Origin: Dehalococcoidia bacterium
GTDB lineage: Bacteria; Chloroflexota; Dehalococcoidia; Dehalococcoidales; RBG-16-60-22
Length of the DNA stretch: 7,207 nt
Direction: 5' to 3'
Assembly (NCBI GenBank): GCA_004375725.1
Contig: SOKS01000207.1
Location: forward strand, 1-7,207
The notes beneath the pieces were generated by a model. It ran no database searches. It saw only the letters and a program-made list of their open reading frames with translations, and had not been told where the DNA came from. The translations under genes were made by a program, and so were the position numbers. Every line of letters begins with the position of its first letter. Within the stretch, counting starts at the first letter, position 1. Positions 1-5,948 of the stretch are shown one piece after another.

Positions 1-881
1 ATGCGGAACCGATAGCCGGGCAGGACGTACAGGCTCACCCAATCGGCAAACGGCTTCAGTCGTTCCGGCGGATAAAGCTGCGCCACCTGCTCCAGAATCC
101 GCATCGTAGTCGTCCCGACGCAGATAATCTTTCTTCCCTGCCGCTTCGCCGCGGACAGCTCGCTGGCCACTTCCTCGCTGACCATGCCGTACTCGCGGTG
201 AATATGATGTTTTGCCGGGTCCTCTTCCCTCACCGGGCTGAAGGTATCCAGGCCGATGTGCAGACAGACAAAAAGAAGTCGCACCCCTTTCTTTTCCAGC
301 CTGTCGAGCAGCTCCGGCGTGAAGTGCAGGCCCGCTGTCGGTGCCGCCACGCTGCCGGCCACCCGTGCATAAACCGTCTGATAGCGGTCGGGGTGGGAGA
401 GAGGGGTATTGATATACGGCGGCAGCGGCACTTTACCCAGTGAGGAAAGCAACGTTTCATCGGAGAATCTGATTACCTTGATGCCGCCCTCGCCCTGACC
501 AATCACCTCGGCCATAATACGGGGAGAAGGGCTCCCCCCGGATACTTCCGTTATCGCTACCCGGCTACCGATGCGAAGGCGCTTGCCCCTTCTGACCAGT
601 GCCTCCCAGATGCCTTCTTCCAGCCGACGCAGCAGCAATATCTCCACCTGGCCACCGCTAGCCTCTTTCTGCCCGTGGAGTCGGGCCGGTATAACCAGGC
701 TCTCATTAAAAACGAGCACGTCGCCCGCCTGAAGGTAGTCGACGATATCATGAAAATGGCGATGCTCTATCGAGTCGCCAGCGCGGTTGACCACCATCAG
801 GCGGGAGTTATCTCTGGGCTCAACCGGCGTCTGCGCAATCAGTGCCGGTGGGAGTGCATAGTCAAAATCGCTCGTTTTCAT
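1..881 (-). CDS. queA: QueA, S-adenosylmethionine:tRNA ribosyltransferase-isomerase (C-terminus beyond left edge)
   Basis: QueA transfers and isomerises the ribosyl group of SAM onto 7-aminomethyl-7-deazaguanine in tRNA, making epoxyqueuosine at the wobble position in the cytosol. The frame is open from ATG at 881 to the window edge, giving 293 residues; the family is usually about 340, so roughly 50 C-terminal residues are missing. Visible family hallmarks are the N-terminus MKTSDFDYALPPALIAQTP, the VLVFNESLVIPARLHG segment near residues 55-70, the signature GSVAAPTAGLHFT near residues 175-190, LHIGLDTF, and VGTTTMRILE near 255-265. The ATG fits the conserved family N-terminus, but the nucleotides just upstream are C/T-rich and show no Shine-Dalgarno sequence; an in-frame TTG lies five codons further upstream. 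It follows metF on the same strand after 99 nt, so it could be co-transcribed or have its own weak promoter. Identification is secure. Confidence 0.97.
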   Translation of the reverse strand, partial: MKTSDFDYALPPALIAQTPVEPRDNSRLMVVNRAGDSIEHRHFHDIVDYLQAGDVLVFNESLVIPARLHGQKEASGGQVEILLLRRLEEGIWEALVRRGKRLRIGSRVAITEVSGGSPSPRIMAEVIGQGEGGIKVIRFSDETLLSSLGKVPLPPYINTPLSHPDRYQTVYARVAGSVAAPTAGLHFTPELLDRLEKKGVRLLFVCLHIGLDTFSPVREEDPAKHHIHREYGMVSEEVASELSAAKRQGRKIICVGTTTMRILEQVAQLYPPERLKPFADWVSLYVLPGYRFR

Positions 882-980
882 AGAGAGGAACCAAAAATGA
901 AGACGTTCTGATTACATCGTAGCGCAGTTGTCGAAAAAATACGAGGTGGGAAATACGCTTTCAGGCAGAAGTAAAATAGT
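882..980. other. Intergenic gap between metF and queA
   Basis: This 99-nt stretch separates two minus-strand genes. I see no convincing intrinsic terminator (no GC-rich stem followed by a T-run in the minus direction) and no well-matched sigma-70 promoter. It is somewhat AT-rich, with the heptamer AAATACG twice on the plus strand (937-943 and 951-957), which is short enough to be chance. The lack of a terminator leaves read-through from metF into queA possible. Confidence 0.6.
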
Positions 981-1898
981 TTACACCACCGGCCTCGGCA
1001 TCAGGCCCGACTTCTGCACTATCTCGGGAACGATATCTTCCCAATTCACCGCCATGATGTGAATACCGTGTACGCCGGGCATATCCTTCAATTGCTCAAT
1101 GATTTCCAGGACAATTCGTACTCCCTCTTCTTTGGGATTATCCGCCTTCTCCATCCGGGTCACAATTTCATCGGGCACGGTCACGCCCGGAACATAGTCC
1201 CGCATGTAACGGGCCATACCGGCCGACCGAACAGGGATGACACCGGCCAGAATGTGCACCTTTTTATCCAGACCCCGCTCCGTCAGCATTTCCATCCACC
1301 TGGCGAACTTGGGCACATCGTAGACGGCCTGTGTCTGGATGAAATCAGCACCCGCCTTCACCTTTTTCGCCAGCCTGCTCACCCGGTATTCAAACGGGTC
1401 GGCAAAGGGGTTGGCCACGGCTCCGATGAACACGGGCACTTCCCCGGATACATCCTCTCCGGAAATGAATTTCTTCTCATCACGCAGCATCTTCAGCGTT
1501 TGAATCAGCTGAATGGAGTCGATATCAAAAACGCCTTTGGCCGTCGGGTGGTTGCCGAACTTCTGGTGATCGCCGGAAAGACAGAGGATGTTATTGATAC
1601 CGAGGGCGACGGCGCCGAGCACATCGCCCTGCAGCGCCAGCCGGTTCCGGTCGCGAACGACCATCTGCATCACCGGCTCAATGCCCTGCTGCCGCAGAAG
1701 CAGGCAGCCAGCCAGGCTGGACATGCGCACGATGGCCGTCTGGTTATCGGTGACGTTCACCGCATCGCAGCAGCGGCGGAGCAGTTCACCTTTCTTTCGT
1801 ATTACCTCGGCGCTGGTACCTTTAGGCGGTCCAGCTTCCGCGGTCACGGCAAATTTGCCGCTCGCCAGTATTCGTTCCAGTCTCGTTCCGGCTTTCAT
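981..1898 (-). CDS. metF: MetF, 5,10-methylenetetrahydrofolate reductase
   Basis: This cytosolic flavoenzyme reduces 5,10-methylene-THF to 5-methyl-THF, feeding methionine synthesis or the methyl branch of the Wood-Ljungdahl pathway. The 305-residue product has the usual length for a bacterial MetF TIM barrel. VTAEAGPPKG near residues 18-27 matches the conserved start with the catalytic glutamate (E21). LCLSGDHQ near residues 106-112 carries the FAD-proximal aspartate (D110). FIQTQAVYD near 186-194 corresponds to the folate-contacting TQFFFD motif of E. coli MetF. The ATG is preceded by AGGAGA at 1904-1909 with a 5-nt spacer, and this site overlaps the TAG stop of metV, which points to translational coupling. 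It is the last gene of the five-gene operon. The product belongs to the MetV-associated type, in which electrons need not come from NADH directly at MetF; the partner subunits here suggest delivery through MetV. Function is secure; the complex is inferred. Confidence 0.96.
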   Translation of the reverse strand: MKAGTRLERILASGKFAVTAEAGPPKGTSAEVIRKKGELLRRCCDAVNVTDNQTAIVRMSSLAGCLLLRQQGIEPVMQMVVRDRNRLALQGDVLGAVALGINNILCLSGDHQKFGNHPTAKGVFDIDSIQLIQTLKMLRDEKKFISGEDVSGEVPVFIGAVANPFADPFEYRVSRLAKKVKAGADFIQTQAVYDVPKFARWMEMLTERGLDKKVHILAGVIPVRSAGMARYMRDYVPGVTVPDEIVTRMEKADNPKEEGVRIVLEIIEQLKDMPGVHGIHIMAVNWEDIVPEIVQKSGLMPRPVV

Positions 1899-1907
1899 CT
1901 TTATCTC

Positions 1908-2585
1908 CTATGAGGTAGTGGTGCACTCCGCTTCCGCATCTATCTTCCGGGGTCCACCGGCAACACTCACACTCCAGTCTTTGAAGGGTTCGATTTTCTC
2001 CATTTCGTCAAGCCGCCCCATCTCCGACAGACGGTCGTAGATGAGCTGCCAGGCGCAGGGGACGTCTTCCGATACCTCACACTTGCCTCCCGACGAACCG
2101 CCGCAGGGCCCATTCAGCAGGCTCTTGGAGCAACGCACCAGCGGGCATATGGCGGCCGTCCTCCCCAGCACGCAACTGCCGCACTGCAGACATACCTCGC
2201 TGAAGTGTCCCGGGCTGTCCTCCATGCCAATAAACATAGTGTTCAACGCGGGATATACCGGTTTGCTGTCCTTTAAGTGCAGGGCTATGGTCTGCACGCC
2301 AACGGCACAGGTCATAGCCAGCACGCAATCGGCCTCTTTTATCCGCCCCGCCTCCTCCTCCAGCGCGTATTTGGTCAGCTCATCGCAGGCGGTGGGAATT
2401 ATCATCCAGCCGGTGACCTTTTTACCACTGCCCTCGATTTTTTCCTTCATCTCCAGAATTTCAGACTTACCTCCGGTGTGGCACATGGTGGCGCAGGTGC
2501 CACAGCCGATGATATACACCTTGCGGCACTTATCCAGATAACCCGTAACTTCTTCTATCGGTTTACGGCTGGTAATCGTCTTCAT
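1908..2585 (-). CDS. metV: MetV, cysteine-rich partner subunit of methylenetetrahydrofolate reductase
   Basis: MetV-type proteins (the 'methylenetetrahydrofolate reductase C-terminal' family) pair with MetF in acetogens and related anaerobes and are thought to pass electrons to its flavin. The 225-residue product has two cysteine-rich regions: C28, C31 and C35 (IIGCGTCATMC) with further cysteines at C67, C87 and C93; and a dense C-terminal cluster at C132, C135, C138, C147, C152, C161 and C169 (VCLQCGSCVLG through NGPCGG). Such a number of closely spaced cysteines implies Fe-S or zinc sites. ATG at 2585 has a strong AAGGAGG site at 2593-2599, with 7 nt between GGAGG and the start; this site overlaps the TAA stop of nuoF. 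Its place between nuoF and metF makes it the natural electron bridge between the NADH-oxidising subunits and MetF. Family assignment is firm; which cysteines bind which cluster cannot be settled from sequence. Confidence 0.93.
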   Translation of the reverse strand: MKTITSRKPIEEVTGYLDKCRKVYIIGCGTCATMCHTGGKSEILEMKEKIEGSGKKVTGWMIIPTACDELTKYALEEEAGRIKEADCVLAMTCAVGVQTIALHLKDSKPVYPALNTMFIGMEDSPGHFSEVCLQCGSCVLGRTAAICPLVRCSKSLLNGPCGGSSGGKCEVSEDVPCAWQLIYDRLSEMGRLDEMEKIEPFKDWSVSVAGGPRKIDAEAECTTTS

Positions 2586-2597
2586 CCTTGTCCCTCC

Positions 2598-3794
2598 TTA
2601 CTTGGCGACCCGCTTCTCGTACTCGTCACGGAAGTACTGCAGGCTGTCCATCACCGCATTTGGCGCTGCCTGCCCGAGACCGCACAGCGAAGAAAGCATC
2701 ATGGCACTGGACAGGGCCTCCAGATTCCGCAGTTCTCTCAGCGAGCCTTCACTCCTATGAAATTTAGCCAGCACCTCCACCATCACTTCGGTCCCCTGCC
2801 GGCAGGGTGTACACTTGCCGCAGGACTCCTCGACCAGAAACTCCATGGTCCGGTGAATAATATCGATTACGTCACGGCTCTGGTCGTAGACGGTGACGGC
2901 ACCCGCCCCCAGCATAGCTTCAAAGGCGAGGGGGGTATCTAATTTGTCGCCGGGCAATATCCGGCCCGTGGCCCCGCCGATCTGAACCAGCTTGATGTTT
3001 TTCGCCATAGCCAGCTCTTCAACGAGTTCCCGCAGCGGGCTGCCCAATACCATTTCATACACGCCGGGTTTATCCACGTCGCCGCTGACGGAAAAGACTT
3101 TAGTGCCCTTGCTCCGCTCCGTTCCCATCTGGCTGAACCAGTCGGCACCATTCATGATAATTGGCGGGATGTTCATCAGCGTTTCCACATTGTTGATAAT
3201 GGTCGGCTTTCCCCAGAGGCCGGAGGTGGTGGGGAAGGGAGGACGGTAGCGGGCTTCTCCCCTTTTCCCCTCGATGGAGTCCATCAGCGCCGATTCCTCG
3301 CCGCAGATGTAGGCGCCGGCACCCTCGCGGATTTCCAGGCTGAAACCATTTAAATACCCTTTTTGCTTCACCTGATTGAGGGCATTCTGCAGATGGTCGA
3401 GGAGATAGTGGTATTCGACACGGAGATATATATAGCCCTGCTTGGCTCCAATGGCGTGGCCGGCAATGAGTATCCCTTCAATAAGCGTGAAGGGGTCTTT
3501 CTCCAGGATGTAACGGTCCTTGAATGTGCCCACCTCGCCTTCATCGGCATTGCAGATAACGTATTTTGCGTCGCCGGACGCGGTGCGGGCGCCCTCCCAC
3601 TTGATACCGCAGGGGAAGCCAGCCCCACCCCGACCCCTCAGCCCGGAATCCTTTATTTCTCCGGTTATCTGCTCCGGCGTCATTTCACGGCGGGCTTTGG
3701 CCAGAGCTTTGAAGCCACCGTTTTCCAGGTAGCTATCAATTCGCTTCGGGTCGATTACATCGCAGTTTTTCAGCACCACTCGCGGCTGCGGCAC
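2598..3794 (-). CDS. nuoF: NuoF/HoxF-like NADH-binding FMN subunit
   Basis: This subunit oxidises NADH at FMN and passes electrons to a [4Fe-4S] cluster. The 398-residue product shows the glycine-rich FMN/NADH site GLRGRGGAGFPCGIKW (51-66), NADEGEVGTFKDR (82-94), GAGAYICGEESAL (158-170), the PTIINNVETL segment (197-206), and the C-terminal cluster motif ESCGKCTPCRQGT with C325, C328 and C331 plus C371 in SLCGLGQAAP. All four N3-type cluster ligands are present. It matches the plain NuoF core: it lacks both the N-terminal thioredoxin-like [2Fe-2S] domain and the C-terminal 2[4Fe-4S] ferredoxin domain that HydB and NfnB-like hydrogenase partners carry. The start is GTG, fixed by GGAGG at 3802-3806 with a 7-nt spacer; an ATG overlapping that site is in another frame. 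It follows nuoE by 16 nt and precedes metV by 12 nt. Identification as a NuoF-family diaphorase is secure; the acceptor is inferred from neighbours. Confidence 0.95.
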   Translation of the reverse strand: MPQPRVVLKNCDVIDPKRIDSYLENGGFKALAKARREMTPEQITGEIKDSGLRGRGGAGFPCGIKWEGARTASGDAKYVICNADEGEVGTFKDRYILEKDPFTLIEGILIAGHAIGAKQGYIYLRVEYHYLLDHLQNALNQVKQKGYLNGFSLEIREGAGAYICGEESALMDSIEGKRGEARYRPPFPTTSGLWGKPTIINNVETLMNIPPIIMNGADWFSQMGTERSKGTKVFSVSGDVDKPGVYEMVLGSPLRELVEELAMAKNIKLVQIGGATGRILPGDKLDTPLAFEAMLGAGAVTVYDQSRDVIDIIHRTMEFLVEESCGKCTPCRQGTEVMVEVLAKFHRSEGSLRELRNLEALSSAMMLSSLCGLGQAAPNAVMDSLQYFRDEYEKRVAK

Positions 3795-3801
3795 AAACTC
3801 G

Positions 3802-3806
3802 CCTCC
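3802..3806 (-). promoter_or_regulatory. Shine-Dalgarno site that fixes the GTG start of nuoF
   Basis: GGAGG on the minus strand sits 7 nt before GTG at 3794. It decides the start, because the only nearby ATG (3804-3806) is out of frame with the NuoF reading frame and overlaps the site itself. Confidence 0.8.
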
Positions 3807-3810
3807 ATAA

Positions 3811-4251
3811 TTATTCGTACGATTTCAAAATTTGCTTTATCTTCTGCGGGGTCAGGTCAACGTGAGCATCGTGATTTATCAGCATGGCCGGGGCATGGTC
3901 GCAGAGGCCAATACAGTTGATCAACTCGAATGAGAAACGTCCATCAGCCGTCGTCTCACCGGGAACAATCCCGAGTTCCTTCTCCACCGCCTTCATTATC
4001 ACTTCCGCACTCTTGAGGTAGCAAGGCAGACTCTTACAGACCCGGATAACGTTCCTGCCCAGCGGTTTAAGGGAAAGAAATGAATAAAAGCTGGCGACGC
4101 CGTAGACCTCATGAACCGGGATGGCCAGCGATTCTGCCAGCTCGGCGATAGCCTCTTCGGGCACATGCCCATACCGGCGCTGCGTTTCTTTTAAACGCTC
4201 CACCAGGTCAGCCCGGTCTCTGGGCGGCGTTATGACTCCTTTTCCAGCCAT
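3811..4251 (-). CDS. nuoE: NuoE/HoxE-like [2Fe-2S] thioredoxin-fold subunit
   Basis: NuoE-type subunits dock onto NuoF and hold a [2Fe-2S] cluster near the FMN. The product has 146 residues, typical of a minimal NuoE. An N-terminal helical part includes YGHVPEEAIAELAESLAIPVHEVYGVASFYSFL (27-59), close to the NuoE consensus; it is followed by a thioredoxin-like ferredoxin domain with ligands C72 and C77 (VCKSLPCYLKSAE) and C113 and C117 (NCIGLCDHAPAM). The spacing C-x4-C then C-x3-C is the expected one. ATG at 4251 has GGAGA at 4259-4263 with a 7-nt spacer. It is the second gene of the operon, 18 nt after the HoxU-like gene and 16 nt before nuoF, so the U-E-F trio is complete. Nothing is missing or broken. 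Confidence 0.95.
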   Translation of the reverse strand: MAGKGVITPPRDRADLVERLKETQRRYGHVPEEAIAELAESLAIPVHEVYGVASFYSFLSLKPLGRNVIRVCKSLPCYLKSAEVIMKAVEKELGIVPGETTADGRFSFELINCIGLCDHAPAMLINHDAHVDLTPQKIKQILKSYE

Positions 4252-4269
4252 ATTACTATCTCCGATGGC

Positions 4270-4950
4270 TCAGCCTTTGATAAAAAGCGCTTTATTTGCC
4301 CTCTCTTCTCCCGCTTTCCTTACCTTTCTTATCGCTCCCGATGGGCATATCTCAACACAGGCATCACAGTCGTCGCAGGCCTGGCTGCCCAGGGGCTGGT
4401 CAAAGCCGTAAATTACCTTGCTGTCAAAACCGCGATACGCCGTGCCGAAAAGCGGCGTGCCACTTTCACCTTTGCAGGCTATGACGCACCGCCAGCACTG
4501 CACGCACTTGGACATATCACGGACCATCCTGGGGTGCTCATCCTCGACCGGATAGTAGTGCTTTCTGGCTCTGAAGCGGGGCAGGCCCACTTCCAGGTCG
4601 GCGGCAATACGTCGCAGTTCGCAGATATTGGCTTTATCACAGACCAGGCAGGCATCAGGGTGGCTGGCCAGCATCAGTTCGACCAGTACTCTACGCGTGG
4701 CAATCACTTTGGGCGAGTGGGTTTGTATCACCATACCTTCTGCAACCGGCGTATGGCAGGAGCCGACCAGCGTCCTGGAGCCTTCCACCTCAACGACGCA
4801 CAGTCGGCAGGCCCCGATGGGCGACAGGTCCGGGATATAGCAGAGGGTCGGAATATCTATGCCGTTTTCTTTGGCCACCTCCAGGATGGTCATATCAGGA
4901 CGGGCACTTACCTCTTTGCCATTTATGGTCAGCTTTATCTTCTTCTCCAC
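4270..4950 (-). CDS. HoxU/NuoG-N-terminus-like Fe-S electron-transfer subunit without a catalytic domain
   Basis: The 226-residue protein is a pure electron wire. It has an N-terminal plant-type [2Fe-2S] ferredoxin domain (1-78) with ligands C37, C48, C51 and C65. A His-Cys3 [4Fe-4S] domain follows, with H97, C101, C104 and C110. A bacterial-type 2[4Fe-4S] ferredoxin domain comes last, with C149, C152, C155, C159 and C192, C195, C198, C202. All sixteen ligands are intact. It ends about 24 residues after the last cysteine, so it lacks the molybdopterin domain of NuoG/FdhA and the H-cluster domain of HydA; this is the size and layout of HoxU, the diaphorase subunit of bidirectional hydrogenases. 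The start is GTG at 4950. An in-frame TAA lies at 4963-4965 with no ATG between, so this start is well bounded, yet no Shine-Dalgarno sequence precedes it. It is the first gene of the operon. Architecture is certain; naming it HoxU rather than NuoG-like is a matter of convention. Confidence 0.93.
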   Translation of the reverse strand: MEKKIKLTINGKEVSARPDMTILEVAKENGIDIPTLCYIPDLSPIGACRLCVVEVEGSRTLVGSCHTPVAEGMVIQTHSPKVIATRRVLVELMLASHPDACLVCDKANICELRRIAADLEVGLPRFRARKHYYPVEDEHPRMVRDMSKCVQCWRCVIACKGESGTPLFGTAYRGFDSKVIYGFDQPLGSQACDDCDACVEICPSGAIRKVRKAGEERANKALFIKG

Positions 4951-4961
4951 GTTATCTAAAT

Positions 4962-4989
4962 ATTATAAATTAAAAATATTCAGTGCCAG
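4962..4989 (-). promoter_or_regulatory. Candidate proximal promoter (P2) of the diaphorase-metVF operon
   Basis: On the minus strand a perfect TATAAT (4962-4967) follows CTGGCA (4984-4989, 4 of 6 matches to TTGACA) with a 16-nt spacer. Transcription would start near 4955, only about 5 nt before the GTG at 4950, giving an almost leaderless mRNA. This fits the absence of a Shine-Dalgarno site. The region is very AT-rich, so a chance TATAAT is possible. Confidence 0.4.
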
Positions 4990-4999
4990 CATTTAACAG

Positions 5000-5029
5000 T
5001 ATGGGGTGCACCAAAACCGGCACCCCGTA
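5000..5029. repeat. 10-bp inverted repeat in the divergent intergenic region (leader hairpin or operator)
   Basis: The arms TATGGGGTGC (5000-5009) and GCACCCCGTA (5020-5029) pair over 10 bp with one G-T wobble, around a 10-nt loop. No T-run follows on either strand, so it is not a standard terminator. It lies just downstream of candidate promoter P1 and would be near the 5' end of that transcript, so it could act as an RNA hairpin or as a dyad operator bound by a repressor. Part of it (5017-5024) can pair instead with 4982-4989 on the minus-strand RNA. Confidence 0.6.
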
Positions 5030-5045
5030 TTTCACAGTGATAACT

Positions 5046-5074
5046 ATTATGCTACCACAGAGCTATTTCGTCAA
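5046..5074 (-). promoter_or_regulatory. Candidate distal promoter (P1) of the diaphorase-metVF operon
   Basis: On the minus strand TTGACG (5069-5074) and CATAAT (5046-5051) each match the sigma-70 consensus at five of six positions and are separated by exactly 17 nt. The predicted start near 5039 gives a leader of about 89 nt before GTG 4950, which would contain the inverted repeat. It is the best promoter match in the window, but it is predicted by eye only. Confidence 0.55.
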
Positions 5075-5111
5075 CAAGTCCCGGCCGAAAAACGTCGTTA
5101 TTTTCGAGTGT

Positions 5112-5140
5112 TTGCCGTTGAATTTCCCCTATGTTAAACT
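5112..5140 (+). promoter_or_regulatory. Candidate surE promoter with extended -10
   Basis: TTGCCG (5112-5117), a 17-nt spacer, and TAAACT (5135-5140) preceded by TGT make an extended -10 element. Each hexamer matches the consensus at four of six positions. Transcription would start near 5147, about 9 nt before the ATG, again giving a very short leader, in line with the lack of a clear Shine-Dalgarno site. Confidence 0.35.
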
Positions 5141-5155
5141 CTTTAAAGATTCTCC

Positions 5156-5941
5156 ATGAAGATTTTGGTAACCAATGACGACGGTGTTTCCGCTGACGGC
5201 CTGTGGATACTGGTTCGGGAGCTGGCCAACATCGCCGAGGTGGTGGTCGTCGCTCCGGATAGAGAACAGAGTGCCGCCGGTACGGCAGTAACGCTCTGGG
5301 AACCGCTGCGGATAAGAAAGGTACAGCCGGTGGTTCACGGCGTGGAAACGTACGCTGTGGAGGGTACACCGTCAGACAGCGTCCTTCTCGCGCTGGGCAG
5401 CCTTATCAAGGGCAAGGTTGACCTCGTCGTTTCGGGCATAAACTGGGGGCTGAACCTGGGGGATGATATCTACATCTCGGGAACGGTAAGCGCCGCTCTT
5501 CAGGGCTATCTGCATGGCTGTCCCGCCCTTGCCGTCTCCGCCGAACGAGATAGTGAGCCCGGTTTTCAGATAGCGGCCAGGCTGGTCACCATGCTGGCGG
5601 GACGGTTCAACGCCAGCCCACCAGCAGATAATTTATTTCTCAACATCAACGTGCCCAACGTGCCGCTGGCCAGAATCGGCCGTATTCAGGTCACCAGGCT
5701 GGCCAGTGAGAGCCATATCAACACCGTCACCGAGGGAAATGACGGCAAGCGAAATTACTACTGGCTGGTGCGGCAGAGGCAGGACGGCAGCCAGGGCAGA
5801 AAGACGGACGTCTGGGCAGTAGACCATGGCCACATTTCCATAACCCCCCTGTTTACCAGCCTGCCCACCAGGACACTGTCCGCGCTGCTGAACAATCTCT
5901 GTTCCGGCCTGCTCGAGGAGCTAACCGGGTCTGCCGTGTGA
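5156..5941 (+). CDS. surE: SurE, 5'/3'-nucleotidase
   Basis: SurE is a metal-dependent phosphatase that removes phosphate from nucleoside 5'- or 3'-monophosphates and helps survival in stationary phase. The 261-residue product has the usual length. It begins with MKILVTNDDG, whose N7, D8 and D9 form the metal site. APDREQSAAG (33-42) carries the conserved S39. GTPSDS lies at 70-75 and SGINWGLNLGDD at 93-104 (N96 being a metal ligand), followed by SGTVSAA (108-114). TDVWAVDHGHISITPL near the C-terminus is the family's closing motif. The ATG is fixed by the conserved N-terminus; upstream there is no obvious Shine-Dalgarno sequence. It is the first gene of a plus-strand block, divergent from the Fe-S operon, with acpS 7 nt after its TGA. 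No sign of damage. Confidence 0.97.
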   Translation: MKILVTNDDGVSADGLWILVRELANIAEVVVVAPDREQSAAGTAVTLWEPLRIRKVQPVVHGVETYAVEGTPSDSVLLALGSLIKGKVDLVVSGINWGLNLGDDIYISGTVSAALQGYLHGCPALAVSAERDSEPGFQIAARLVTMLAGRFNASPPADNLFLNINVPNVPLARIGRIQVTRLASESHINTVTEGNDGKRNYYWLVRQRQDGSQGRKTDVWAVDHGHISITPLFTSLPTRTLSALLNNLCSGLLEELTGSAV

Positions 5942-5948
5942 GAATATC

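Noticed and set aside
937..957. Direct repeat AAATACG twice, 14 nt centre to centre
   Set aside because: A seven-base AT-rich repeat in a 99-nt gap is easily chance, and no promoter is placed beside it to suggest an operator.
971..984. Short hairpin GTAAA-ATAG-TTTAC at the metF stop codon
   Set aside because: The stem is only 5 bp, AT-rich, and not followed by a T-run in the minus direction, so it is not a credible terminator.
1059..1913. A 284-codon open frame on the plus strand opposite metF
   Set aside because: It is antisense to a gene with clear MetF motifs, has no recognisable domain and a low-complexity, histidine-rich composition typical of the reverse of GC-rich coding sequence.
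2277..2942. A 221-codon plus-strand frame across metV and nuoF
   Set aside because: It spans two well-identified genes on the other strand and shows no family resemblance.
3363..3920. A 185-codon plus-strand frame opposite nuoF and nuoE
   Set aside because: It crosses the boundary of two real genes antisense and has no recognisable motif.
981..4950. Operon as part of respiratory complex I
   Set aside because: No membrane subunits, no NuoB/C/D/I, and the NuoG-like protein lacks its large domain. The partners on the same transcript are MetV and MetF.
5000..5029. Inverted repeat as a bidirectional terminator
   Set aside because: No T-run follows on either strand, and the flanking genes diverge from it, so there is nothing upstream to terminate.
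5052..5369. A 105-codon minus-strand frame covering the start of surE and the intergenic region
   Set aside because: It overlaps the conserved SurE N-terminus antisense, has no domain, and would run through the candidate promoters.
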